Part shown: one piece after another, positions 1 through 8,611 of the stretch
How positions within the stretch are numbered: position 1 is the first letter of the stretch
How the letters are laid out: each line of letters opens with the position of its first letter
NCBI RefSeq assembly: GCF_000368145.1
Contig: NZ_KB849281.1
Location: 135,712-199,711, forward strand
Direction: 5' to 3'
Length of the DNA: 64,000 bases
DNA from: Acinetobacter guillouiae CIP 63.46
Lineage (GTDB): Bacteria; Pseudomonadota; Gammaproteobacteria; Pseudomonadales; Moraxellaceae
Program-made: the position numbers and the translations under genes
Notes under the pieces: model-generated
What the model saw: only the letters and a program-made list of their open reading frames with translations
Told to the model about the DNA's origin: nothing
Databases searched by the model: none

Positions 1-263
1 GAGAATTGTCATGGAACGGCAAAGATGAGAATGTGCCTGAATGGGCATCTACATTTAGAAATTATGTGGTGAGCAAACTCAACCATAGTAATTATGATGC
101 TGTATTGGAATGGGATAGCATTCCTTATCTACAGAAAAACCACCCAACACTTGAACACTTTGCGCCTCTTTTCTTTGCAATGGGTACAGGCCATCGCTTT
201 AGTATTGTGCACAGTAGTTTTTCAATGGGCGCGCTAGGTATGGATATTTATCGTTTTGACTAA
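1..263 (+). CDS. ygiD: 4,5-DOPA-extradiol-dioxygenase-type protein (YgiD/LigB family), C-terminal fragment
   Basis: The reading frame is open from the left edge of the window (codons from position 3) and ends at the TAA at 261-263, so only about 86 C-terminal residues are present. The tail contains HPTLEHFAPLFFAMG and the ending SSFSMGALGMDIYRF, which I recognise from class III extradiol dioxygenases of the YgiD/DODA group. These are cytosolic metal enzymes that open catechol rings, with DOPA as the model substrate. The N-terminal metal ligands lie outside the window. A TTG at 6 is not the start, because the frame continues upstream of it. Confidence 0.75.
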   Translation, partial: ELSWNGKDENVPEWASTFRNYVVSKLNHSNYDAVLEWDSIPYLQKNHPTLEHFAPLFFAMGTGHRFSIVHSSFSMGALGMDIYRFD

Positions 264-330
264 ATGATTTAATTGATCATCATTCAGCACAAATGATAAC
301 AATTTGTTAATTATTGTTTAACTTTTAGTT

Positions 331-374
331 ATATGGATACATATTGAAACCGAATTAATAAATTGTATCCATAT
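331..374. repeat. 11-bp perfect inverted repeat, 22-nt spacer
   Basis: ATATGGATACA at 331-341 is repeated exactly inverted as TGTATCCATAT at 364-374. It lies between the dioxygenase stop and the lipoprotein start at 430. There is no clear T-run, so it is either a weak terminator or a paired operator for the lipoprotein gene. Confidence 0.5.
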
Positions 375-429
375 CTTTTAGTGTTTCATGGTTTATCCTA
401 TGCATAGTTTTTTAAAACGTGAATAGAAT

Positions 430-1200
430 ATGAAATTCAAATATTTAGCATTAGCTGTACTTCCTTTAGCCCTAGCGGCTTGCCAATCTGGCGATATTCA
501 AAAATTGGGTGATACCGCTGTGAAAGTATTACAACAACAAGGTAATGCAGAGCAAACATTAAATGCTTATCAATGGTCTTATCAACCAGCAGATACCAAA
601 CAACCCATCGTACTTAATTTTGCAGACCAACGTTTAAGTGTTGCGACTGGCTGTAACCGACTAATGACCAGTGCAAAAGTTGAAAACGGTTTATTGGTTA
701 CTGGCAATATCGCATCAACCAATATGATGTGTTCTCCTGAATTAATGAAACAAGAAAGTTTTGCTGCTGCATTGTTCCAATCAAATAAAACAGCATTTGT
801 ACTCGATACAGCAAACACTGAAAGCCCAACGCTTACTTTGGTAAACGCGACAGGTGGTAAAGTTGTATTTACAGGTAAAATGACACCTGAAACTAAATAC
901 CAAAGCCAAGGTGAAACAATTTTCTTAGAAATCAGCCCAGAAACTAAAGAATGTTCTGCTGGTGTAAGAAAAATGCAGTGCTTACAAGTACGCGAAATCA
1001 AATATGCTGACAATGGTGTAAAAACCCAAGTAGATAAAGATTGGACATATTTCTATGACCAAATCGAAGGCTTTACTCATAGCCCTGCTGAGCGCCAAGT
1101 GGTTCGTGTAAAACGTTATGAGATTAAAAACCCAGCTGCTGATCAGTCTAAATACGCTTATGTACAAGACATGATTATCGAACGTGAAACTGTAAAATAA
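430..1200 (+). CDS. META and DUF4377 domain lipoprotein
   Basis: This 256-residue protein starts with a lipoprotein signal peptide ending in LALAAC, so Cys18 should be lipidated and the protein held in the envelope. Residues about 45-150 look like a META (HslJ-type) domain: a Trp near the start, the ATGCNRL motif and a later conserved Cys. Residues about 163-250 look like DUF4377, with IFLEISPET, paired cysteines and GFTH. META domains are often linked to envelope stress or lysozyme inhibition, but no function is shown here. The next gene carries only the DUF4377 half. A strong terminator follows, so the two genes are separate units. Confidence 0.8.
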   Translation: MKFKYLALAVLPLALAACQSGDIQKLGDTAVKVLQQQGNAEQTLNAYQWSYQPADTKQPIVLNFADQRLSVATGCNRLMTSAKVENGLLVTGNIASTNMMCSPELMKQESFAAALFQSNKTAFVLDTANTESPTLTLVNATGGKVVFTGKMTPETKYQSQGETIFLEISPETKECSAGVRKMQCLQVREIKYADNGVKTQVDKDWTYFYDQIEGFTHSPAERQVVRVKRYEIKNPAADQSKYAYVQDMIIERETVK

Positions 1201-1208
1201 TTGTATAG

Positions 1209-1237
1209 AAAAGCTGAAGTTCAACTTCAGCTTTTCT
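1209..1237 (+). terminator. Intrinsic terminator after META/DUF4377 gene
   Basis: AAGCTGAAGTT (1211-1221) and AACTTCAGCTT (1223-1233) form a perfect 11-bp stem around one base, followed by TTTCTT. Confidence 0.85.
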
Positions 1238-1474
1238 TAGCTTAACTATTTATAAACATCTAGATTTAAATCAGTTTTATGCTTTTACAGCCAAATAATC
1301 AAAATATTTCTATTTTAAGGTTTGCGCCTCAATTTTAATCGATGCAGAACATTCAACACTGCATAATAATTAAAAAAAAGTGAATATAAACATTCAATAA
1401 TACAAACTTAAGCAATCCATAGTGATTGCAGCAAAGCTCATTTTTAATACAGCAAGATCGATAAAGGTAAAATC

Positions 1475-1891
1475 ATGAATCACAAATTAAGCGTTGCATT
1501 AATCTTAACGTTGCTCGTCATGGCATGTAGCCAAGAATCTACAACTCAAAAAGTTCCAACGCCTGCATCTATAGAGACCCAAGTTTCAAATACAGCAACT
1601 CAACCACAAATTATTTTTTTAGAGGTCAGTCCTGAAACTCGACCTTGTACTGGTGTTGCACCACAAACCTGTCTTTTAGTCCGTGAATTAACCTTGAGCG
1701 AAACTGGTCAAAAGAATTATACTGAGAAAGAAGCGAGTTATTTTTATGACTCTATTGACGGCTTTACCCATAATTCAAAGTCTACTCAAATTATTAAGGT
1801 CAAACGCACAGAAATTGCCAATCCTGCAGCTGATCAGTCTCAATACCAATATGAACTCGACTCAATTGTTGAAACCATTCCGAGCAAATAA
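1475..1891 (+). CDS. DUF4377 domain lipoprotein
   Basis: A 138-residue protein with a lipobox LVMAC (Cys18), then a Thr/Gln-rich linker to about residue 45 and a DUF4377 domain to the end. It shares IFLEVSPET, CLLVREL, a YFYD-I-GFTH stretch and NPAADQSQYQYE with the C-terminal half of the upstream lipoprotein. The pair therefore look like a partial tandem duplication in which this copy lacks the META domain. Probably anchored in a membrane facing the periplasm. Role unknown. Confidence 0.75.
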   Translation: MNHKLSVALILTLLVMACSQESTTQKVPTPASIETQVSNTATQPQIIFLEVSPETRPCTGVAPQTCLLVRELTLSETGQKNYTEKEASYFYDSIDGFTHNSKSTQIIKVKRTEIANPAADQSQYQYELDSIVETIPSK

Positions 1892-1923
1892 GCTTGTTGC
1901 TGTTTTTAAAATTACTCAAATAA

Positions 1924-1949
1924 AAAACCGATGCAAAAGCATCGGTTTT
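1924..1949. terminator. Bidirectional terminator between DUF4377 gene and gdhA
   Basis: AAAACCGATGC (1924-1934), loop AAAA, then GCATCGGTTTT (1939-1949). It has U-tracts on both strands and sits between two convergent genes. Confidence 0.9.
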
Positions 1950-1970
1950 AAGTTCAAAATCAAACTGAGA

Positions 1971-3314
1971 TTAGAACACGCCTTGCGCTAACATTGCATC
2001 GGCAACTTTAACAAAACCAGCAATATTTGCACCATTTACATAGTTCACTGCGCCATCAGCTTGAGTACCGTATTTCACACAGTTACGATGAATTTCTTTC
2101 ATAATTGCATGTAGGCGCTCATCCACTTCTTCAAATGTCCAACCCAAACGAATCGAATTTTGTGACATTTCAAGACCAGAAGTGGCAACACCACCTGCAT
2201 TTGACGCTTTACCTGGTGCATAAAGGATTTTTGCTTCTACAAATTTTTCTACAGCTTCTAGTGTTGAAGGCATATTGGCACCTTCAGCAACACAGATTAC
2301 ACCATTGGCAAGCAGTACATCTGCATCTTCTTCATTTAATTCATTTTGAGTTGCGCATGGCAATGCAATATCACACTGAATTGACCAAGGGCGTTGACCT
2401 TCTAAATATTCAAAACCGTGTTTTGAAGCAAATTCAGAAATACGTCCACGTTTTACGTTTTTAAGTTCCATCACTTCGGCAAGAAGCTCATTGGTAAAGC
2501 CATTTTTTACATGTACTGTACCGTTTGAGTCAGACAATGAAACCACTTTCGCACCTAAGTACATGGCTTTTTCTGCAGCAAACTGCGCAACATTACCCGA
2601 ACCTGAAATCACCACAATTTTATCTTTAAAGCTTTCACCGCGAGTTTTTAGCATTTCTTCAGCAAAATAAACTGTACCAAAACCTGTTGCTTCTGGGCGA
2701 GCCAAAGAACCACCGAATGATGAACCTTTGCCCGTAAATACACATGAAGTATCATTACTGAGCTTTTTCATCATACCCGCCATGTAACCCACTTCACGAC
2801 CACCCACACCAATATCCCCTGCTGGTATATCGGTATTTGAACCAAGGTGACGGTAAAGTTCGATGATTAATGCTTGGCAAAAACGCATGATCTCACCGTC
2901 TGACTTGCCTTTCGGATCAAAATCAGAACCACCTTTACCACCGCCCATAGGCAGTGTGGTCAACGCATTTTTAAACGTCTGCTCAAAACCTAAGAATTTT
3001 AAAATAGAAAGGTTTACAGATGGGTGAAACCGCATGCCGCCTTTAAATGGACCAATAGCAGAATTATATTGAACACGAAAAGCACGGTTAACTTGAGTTT
3101 GACCTTTGTCATCTACCCATGAAACACGGAATTGAATCGCTCGTTCTGGCTCAACAAGACGTTCAAGCAAACCGTGCTCAGCATACTCTGGGTTTTTCTC
3201 AATAAATGGCCACAAACTGGTCATAACTTCTTCCACAGCTTGTAAAAACTCTGGTTGATTTGGATCACGTGCTTTAACGTAATTTAAAAAGTCATTCAGG
3301 CTATTATATTTCAA
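1971..3314 (-). CDS. gdhA: NADP-specific glutamate dehydrogenase
   Basis: The 447-residue length is that of the hexameric NADP-type enzyme, which makes glutamate from 2-oxoglutarate and ammonium in the cytosol. PMGGGKGGSDFDPKGKSD carries the catalytic lysine region, GVGGREVGYM is conserved nearby, and ISGSGNVAQFAAEKA is the nucleotide-binding motif of the second domain. The ending AGFVKVADAMLAQG is typical. It is transcribed alone, with a bidirectional terminator downstream and a 345-bp gap to the divergent rnfB-like gene. Confidence 0.97.
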   Translation of the reverse strand: MKYNSLNDFLNYVKARDPNQPEFLQAVEEVMTSLWPFIEKNPEYAEHGLLERLVEPERAIQFRVSWVDDKGQTQVNRAFRVQYNSAIGPFKGGMRFHPSVNLSILKFLGFEQTFKNALTTLPMGGGKGGSDFDPKGKSDGEIMRFCQALIIELYRHLGSNTDIPAGDIGVGGREVGYMAGMMKKLSNDTSCVFTGKGSSFGGSLARPEATGFGTVYFAEEMLKTRGESFKDKIVVISGSGNVAQFAAEKAMYLGAKVVSLSDSNGTVHVKNGFTNELLAEVMELKNVKRGRISEFASKHGFEYLEGQRPWSIQCDIALPCATQNELNEEDADVLLANGVICVAEGANMPSTLEAVEKFVEAKILYAPGKASNAGGVATSGLEMSQNSIRLGWTFEEVDERLHAIMKEIHRNCVKYGTQADGAVNYVNGANIAGFVKVADAMLAQGVF

Positions 3315-3659
3315 CGCTCATTCCTCAGCAGAAAATGATACAAAAAAGGTCAACCCTTTTAATAAAATGATAAATTTTGGCGCAAAGTATTTAATCCCTT
3401 TTGCATATAATCCACAACCTTTTTTCAAATGTTTTTTCAAATAATATTTAAATTCAATATGATAATTTCTAATCAACCCCAAATAAAATGTCAATTTGTT
3501 GGCGTTTTTAACCAAAAAAAATTCGATATTTTGATCTAAATTAGCGCATTTTTAGCGCCAAATTAGAGCAAAGATTTTCACTACAAAACATGCTAAAATT
3601 GCAAAATATTCTTCGCTTTTACCAAGCATTTGTTCATTTTTCTTTAAAGTTTTATTCAC
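3315..3659. other. Divergent intergenic region gdhA / rnfB-like
   Basis: An AT-rich 345-bp region that must hold both divergent promoters. It contains two direct copies of TTAGCGC (3541-3547 and 3552-3558). I see no convincing gene or hairpin. A short minus-strand reading frame across it lacks a start signal and is not called. Confidence 0.4.
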
Positions 3660-4463
3660 ATGAATTCATCGCTTTCCTTCATTCAGCAAATAGATGCCAT
3701 TTTGCCACAAACACAATGTGGACTCTGTGGTCACCGTGATGGGTGTCTACCTTATGCAAAATCTATTGTAGAAAAAGGCGAAGAAGCCAATAAATGTGTG
3801 CCAGGTGGGCAACCTGTTGCAGATGCGCTTGCGGATATACTCAATCGTAATAAACTCATTGCTGAACCAAGTGTCTGGCCAATTCAAAGCGATGGCCGTC
3901 CACAACGCATGAAAGCCATTATTCGTGAAGATGAATGTATTGGTTGTACCAAATGCATCAGTGCTTGCCCTGTAGATGCCATTATTGGTTCTGGTAAACT
4001 GATGCATACCGTACTTACAGATCTATGCACTGGGTGTGAACTATGCATTGCTCCCTGTCCAGTAGATTGCATTGATTTAGTTGAAGACATTCAGCCTATT
4101 CCAAATGAACAACAACGTCTTTTAGAACAAAATGACTTACGTGGTCGTTACTATGCACATATTCAACGTGAAGAAAAACAACGCATGCATCGTAAAGGTC
4201 CTGTGGTTCGTGCAGAAATCGACACTGAACTCTTTGCGCAGATAACACAACAGAGTCAGGCTTTACCTACAATTGAAATCAATCAGCCCACAATAAAAAA
4301 TCCAATTGTTACAGATGCGAAAACCACCATTGAATTGGCTAAGCTGCGGACTCAAATTAAAAAACTAGAGAAACAATTGAGTGTTCGAGCAGATGAAAAT
4401 AAGCAACATCAATTAAATGAATTGATTCAACAGTTATCTGTTTTGCAAGAGGATGCATCATGA
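3660..4463 (+). CDS. rnfB: RnfB-like iron-sulfur protein without membrane anchor
   Basis: The protein has 267 residues. Residues about 10-70 resemble the RnfB Fe-S domain (QCGLCG then DGCLPYA, and CVPGGQPV). Residues about 95-155 hold two 4Fe-4S ferredoxin motifs, [12 protein letters not shown] and [12 protein letters not shown]. Classical RnfB/RsxB begins with a transmembrane helix; here the Fe-S domain starts almost at residue 1, so the protein should be soluble. About 100 extra C-terminal residues end in a charged, probably coiled-coil stretch. The other Rnf subunits are not next to it. The gene overlaps nth by 4 bp (ATGA), so the two are probably co-translated. The redox partner is unknown. 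Confidence 0.85.
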   Translation: MNSSLSFIQQIDAILPQTQCGLCGHRDGCLPYAKSIVEKGEEANKCVPGGQPVADALADILNRNKLIAEPSVWPIQSDGRPQRMKAIIREDECIGCTKCISACPVDAIIGSGKLMHTVLTDLCTGCELCIAPCPVDCIDLVEDIQPIPNEQQRLLEQNDLRGRYYAHIQREEKQRMHRKGPVVRAEIDTELFAQITQQSQALPTIEINQPTIKNPIVTDAKTTIELAKLRTQIKKLEKQLSVRADENKQHQLNELIQQLSVLQEDAS

Positions 4464-5146
4464 CTGTAAAGAATATGACCAAAAAGCAGATTCAGATTTT
4501 CTTTGAACGATTACGTGAGCAACGCCCAAATCCTAAAACAGAACTCAATTACTCAAACCCATTTGAGTTACTTGTCGCTGTTACCTTATCGGCTCAAGCC
4601 ACAGATGTAAGTGTCAACAAAGCCACTGATAAGTTATTCCCTGTCGCCAATACTCCTGAACAAATTTATGCATTGGGTGTAGACGGTTTAAAGCAATATA
4701 TTAAAACCATTGGTTTATATAATGCCAAAGCTGAAAATGTGATTAAAGCCTGTAAAATTCTGATTGAGAAGCACAATAGCCAAGTTCCAGACAATCGTGC
4801 TGATTTAGAAGCTTTACCCGGTGTAGGTCGCAAAACTGCCAATGTTGTGCTGAATACCGCCTTTGGTCAGCCTACAATGGCTGTAGATACGCATATCTTC
4901 CGTCTTGGCAATCGTACTGGACTGGCAGTAGGTAAAAATGTCCTTGAGGTCGAACATCGTTTAATTAAAGTGATTCCAAAAGAATTTATTATAGACTCGC
5001 ATCATTGGTTAATTTTACATGGCCGCTACTGCTGTATTGCACGCAAACCCAAATGCAATGAATGTATTGTGTCAGATGTTTGTAATTGGCCTGATAAATA
5101 TGAGTTTGGCGCTGCACGTGAAGGTCAAAACAAAATAAGCGGCTGA
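4460..5146 (+). CDS. nth: Endonuclease III (DNA glycosylase/AP lyase)
   Basis: A 228-residue cytosolic base-excision repair enzyme that removes oxidised pyrimidines and nicks abasic sites. The helix-hairpin-helix motif [12 protein letters not shown] contains the catalytic Lys, and the catalytic Asp is in AVDTHIFR. The C-terminal 4Fe-4S loop has spacing C-x6-C-x2-C-x5-C, starting in CIARKPKC. The start ATG overlaps the stop of the rnfB-like gene. In E. coli nth is the last gene of the rsx operon, so this pair looks like a reduced form of that operon. Confidence 0.96.
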   Translation: MTVKNMTKKQIQIFFERLREQRPNPKTELNYSNPFELLVAVTLSAQATDVSVNKATDKLFPVANTPEQIYALGVDGLKQYIKTIGLYNAKAENVIKACKILIEKHNSQVPDNRADLEALPGVGRKTANVVLNTAFGQPTMAVDTHIFRLGNRTGLAVGKNVLEVEHRLIKVIPKEFIIDSHHWLILHGRYCCIARKPKCNECIVSDVCNWPDKYEFGAAREGQNKISG

Positions 5147-5183
5147 GCAATTTAAAATATAATTTAACTTTATCTATATACAT

Positions 5184-5214
5184 TCATTCGTTTTAGCTAC
5201 ACTAAAACGAATGA
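5184..5214. terminator. Hairpin after nth
   Basis: TCATTCGTTTTAG (5184-5196) and its perfect inverse at 5202-5214 form a 13-bp stem with a 5-nt loop. There is no clear U-tract on either side, so its role as a terminator is uncertain. Confidence 0.5.
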
Positions 5215-5273
5215 AAAATCTTTGGTATTTGTTATAAAGCCCTTTTCATAAATCATCAGTTCAATTCCATAGA

Positions 5274-5310
5274 AACTCATGATTCTAAAGTTAGAATTGA
5301 GTTATTTTTC
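5274..5310 (+). terminator. Intrinsic terminator for nth
   Basis: AACTCA, a 2-nt bulge and ATTCTAA pair with TTAGAATTGAGTT, followed by ATTTTTC. The T-run overlaps the stop codon of the convergent 72-residue gene. Confidence 0.65.
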
Positions 5311-5520
5311 TTTATTCTCTAAATCTTTCTTTAACTTTTCAAGCCGTTTCCACTCTTCAGCCACCTGTGGATGCACTTGGTAATTGCCTGATTTTCTCAT
5401 TTCACGGCGTTGCTGAAGCTCTTCTTTTTGTGCTTTGCGTAACAATTTAAAGCTCATATACAATAAGCCCAAAAGAAGCAATATACTCAAAATGACCAAG
5501 GCAATTAATACAAACTTCAC
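5302..5520 (-). CDS. Small single-pass membrane protein, unknown function
   Basis: A 72-residue protein. Residues 3-25 are almost all Leu, Ile, Val and Ala and form one transmembrane helix. The rest is strongly charged (KEELQQRREMRK, then RLEKLKKDLENKEK) and likely forms a cytoplasmic coiled coil. It lies downstream of adk on the same strand, but the adk terminator separates them, so it probably has its own promoter. I do not recognise the family. Confidence 0.65.
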   Translation of the reverse strand: MKFVLIALVILSILLLLGLLYMSFKLLRKAQKEELQQRREMRKSGNYQVHPQVAEEWKRLEKLKKDLENKEK

Positions 5521-5537
5521 TCTCTACGCCACTCTTG

Positions 5538-5570
5538 CAAAAAAAGAGACCTAATATGAATCAGGTCTCT
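5538..5570 (-). terminator. Intrinsic terminator for adk
   Basis: On the minus strand AGAGACCT pairs with AGGTCTCT (5545-5552 and 5563-5570), followed by seven T residues. Confidence 0.85.
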
Positions 5571-5609
5571 GTTATTGTCAAAGCTTAAAAAAATGCTTTG
5601 AATGCGGTC

Positions 5610-6275
<666 letters not shown>

Positions 6276-6346
6276 TCATTTAAAACAATATGTATGATAC
6301 CGTTTGCCATGACAAATTAAAACTTATCATCGTAATGGCATCAAAT

Positions 6347-7663
6347 TTATAAGAAAGCCACAAATAAATGTATTAGACCAGCAAAAAATCCAGTCACACC
6401 ACCGAGTACAATCAAAATCCATTCGTCTTCCTGAAATGCAGGACGTAACAGGTTTTGAAACTCTTTTGGGGTTAACTCTCTAATCCGCTCTTTAAACATC
6501 TGAAAAATTTTCTGTGCACGGCTCGCATTAAACGCAGGGTCGCAAACAGGCACCATCGTAATTTCAATTGACCGATCAATCAAGTCTGTCTTGAGTTTTG
6601 CATACTCTTTTAGTCCTAAAGACAATTGTAAAGAGGTCCGAACCAATGGAGTTTCCATAATTTCGTTAATATGACGCTTTACAATACGACGGGTTTTTTC
6701 TTTCTTAGGACCATACATCATTTCAGTCATGATTGATTTTAACGTAATCAAATCTTCAGTCACGACACTTGCAAAAACATCTGACACTTCTTCTTGGCGT
6801 TTCATAAACGCACCCTGAACATTATAAGTGCCAATTCTTGGAATAACAGGTTTAATCCATGGAAATTTTCGATCTTTTGTACGTTCAAAAAATTGTGGAT
6901 AGCGTACGTAATGTGGCTCTACTGGATTGAAAACCATCCAGATTGCAATCCAGTTGGTTAAAAAGCCCCAAACGGCTGCAAAGAAAGGTACCGTCCAATG
7001 TTGTGGTACAAAGACATAAACAAACATTTGGAAAATACCAAAAAAACTCCCAATTACAGCACTAATATGCCAAATAAAGTTAATTTCTTTTTGCCCAACT
7101 TTTAAAAACATACGAACCATCAAACGGCGATCGCCTTCCATTTGAGTAACGACCATATCCCGCATGTTGACCAGTGACTCGACGTTCATGGTCAGTTCGG
7201 TCACGAGTTCTCTTAAGACACCCGGCAATTGTTTATGCGCTTGACCATAAATTCGACGTTTAATCGAATAAGGTAAGTTTTCCCACAAAACAGCATTACG
7301 ATCTAACATCACCTCATCAATCAAATGTTCAAGCTCAAAACCGACTTGTTCACCGATAATCCGAGCCATATCTTCAGGATCCATTGCATCTAAAAATTCA
7401 CGCAAAGAACCCAGTTTGGATAATGTATTGTCTGTGATGATGCCTGAAATTCGCCCAGCTTTGCGTGGCACAATCCCTTGCCAACCCACGGGTAAGGGAC
7501 CAATATGAAATCCCCAAAACGTGATTGGATAAAATACCATTTTCAGTGCCATCCAAACGTGTGCCCACGTTACAAAGGCCGTCACTGGGATGATACTTAA
7601 AATGGCAAGATGATCAGGTCGAGCTGTAAAAGCGTGCCACAAACCATTAACGTATTCCAACAT
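6347..7663 (-). CDS. DUF445 family membrane protein
   Basis: A 438-residue protein. The N-terminus contains a hydrophobic segment at about residues 20-45. A long, mostly helical soluble stretch follows (LGSLREFLDAMDPEDMARIIGEQ), then two membrane segments around residues 200-250 and a final one (LGGVTGFFAGLIHLFVAFL). This layout fits the DUF445 (YjiN-type) family, which is inner-membrane and of unknown function. It stands alone between adk and the next minus-strand gene. Confidence 0.8.
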   Translation of the reverse strand: MLEYVNGLWHAFTARPDHLAILSIIPVTAFVTWAHVWMALKMVFYPITFWGFHIGPLPVGWQGIVPRKAGRISGIITDNTLSKLGSLREFLDAMDPEDMARIIGEQVGFELEHLIDEVMLDRNAVLWENLPYSIKRRIYGQAHKQLPGVLRELVTELTMNVESLVNMRDMVVTQMEGDRRLMVRMFLKVGQKEINFIWHISAVIGSFFGIFQMFVYVFVPQHWTVPFFAAVWGFLTNWIAIWMVFNPVEPHYVRYPQFFERTKDRKFPWIKPVIPRIGTYNVQGAFMKRQEEVSDVFASVVTEDLITLKSIMTEMMYGPKKEKTRRIVKRHINEIMETPLVRTSLQLSLGLKEYAKLKTDLIDRSIEITMVPVCDPAFNASRAQKIFQMFKERIRELTPKEFQNLLRPAFQEDEWILIVLGGVTGFFAGLIHLFVAFL

Positions 7664-7724
7664 GCATGACTCTCGTATTTATTTCTATTTGCGGTCGAAG
7701 GATATGGATAAAATCATAAAAACT

Positions 7725-8264
7725 TTAGAACCCGACACTTAAGGTATAAGCAAATTGTATTTGTGGACGAGTTTCCAGGACCATATCTCCATTTTTATTA
7801 TGAAGTTCACTACCTGCACCCATCCCCACACTAAATGTACTTATACGCTCTTTATTCAATAAAACATAAGATAAATCGGCACCACCACCATATTGGACTT
7901 CATCACTTCCGTCCACTTTTTTACTTTTAAGTGTTCCGCCATAGACCCCAACATAGAATCCATTTTTATCTTTACCATTTAATACTACAGGAATTCTATA
8001 GCCGACTTGACCAGCAAATTCATGGTCGCCATTATAAAAAACACCTAATTTAGTATACGCAATTCCATAAGGATTTACCCATTCACCATTCGCATGGACC
8101 ATCTGTTGCGTTACACCCGCACCAATATTCCATTTAGAAGCATCTTCAGGCTTAAACTTTGCCTCTGGTAAAATTCCCTTCATATCTGGCAAATAATCTT
8201 TAACATCAGCATGCGCGAAATTTCCGACAGCAACTAACATTAATAAGGGAAAGATTTTTTTCAT
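7725..8264 (-). CDS. Exported, probably outer-membrane beta-barrel protein
   Basis: The start is set at 8264 because GGAG lies 6 nt upstream of that ATG; another ATG 12 bp upstream (8276) has no such site. The 179 residues begin with a signal peptide, MKKIFPLLMLVAVGNFAHA, cleaved before DVKDYLP. The mature part alternates polar and aromatic/hydrophobic residues (WNIGAGVTQQM, FYVGVYGGTL, QIQFAYTLSVGF) and ends in Phe, typical of small outer-membrane barrels. I cannot name a family. Substrate and role are unknown. Confidence 0.65.
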   Translation of the reverse strand: MKKIFPLLMLVAVGNFAHADVKDYLPDMKGILPEAKFKPEDASKWNIGAGVTQQMVHANGEWVNPYGIAYTKLGVFYNGDHEFAGQVGYRIPVVLNGKDKNGFYVGVYGGTLKSKKVDGSDEVQYGGGADLSYVLLNKERISTFSVGMGAGSELHNKNGDMVLETRPQIQFAYTLSVGF

Positions 8265-8611
8265 TATTTTCTCCATTATCCCTAATCTTAACTTAGGTCG
8301 AATCTATTTATCCTTAAGGCTCGACTTTAACAGAATTATTTTGGCACTCATATACAAAACGCTATAAATTTAATGTCGCTAAGGTCAAATCCATATAGGC
8401 TCTGTTGACAATTCATCAATGTTTACAACGATGCGTATTTTTCAGGTGAAATGTCATCGGACCTGCATTCGGCATAACAAATTTGTTGCAGAGACTGAGT
8501 TAAAATATATTTTGATGAGTTATTTGTGTTTTTTAATTTTTAAGACTCAATCTGGGGTAAAATGTTTGACCCCTAAATTCACCCATCTTTAAGTACTAAA
8601 GCCGACGACGT
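8265..8611. other. Divergent intergenic region upstream of mrdA
   Basis: This 347-bp gap should hold promoters for both flanking genes. At 8401-8427 lies TCTGTTGACAATTCATCAAT and following bases, similar at about 21 of 27 positions to 21,969-21,995. A possible 54-codon reading frame (8431-8592) has no ribosome-binding site and is not called. The mrdA ATG itself lacks an obvious Shine-Dalgarno sequence. Confidence 0.35.

Noticed and set aside
3318-3515. 65-codon minus-strand frame upstream of gdhA
   Set aside because: Lies in the gdhA promoter region and lacks a start signal; its composition fits AT-rich spacer.
8431-8592. 54-codon frame upstream of mrdA
   Set aside because: No Shine-Dalgarno sequence and no recognisable features; it probably overlaps the mrdA promoter.
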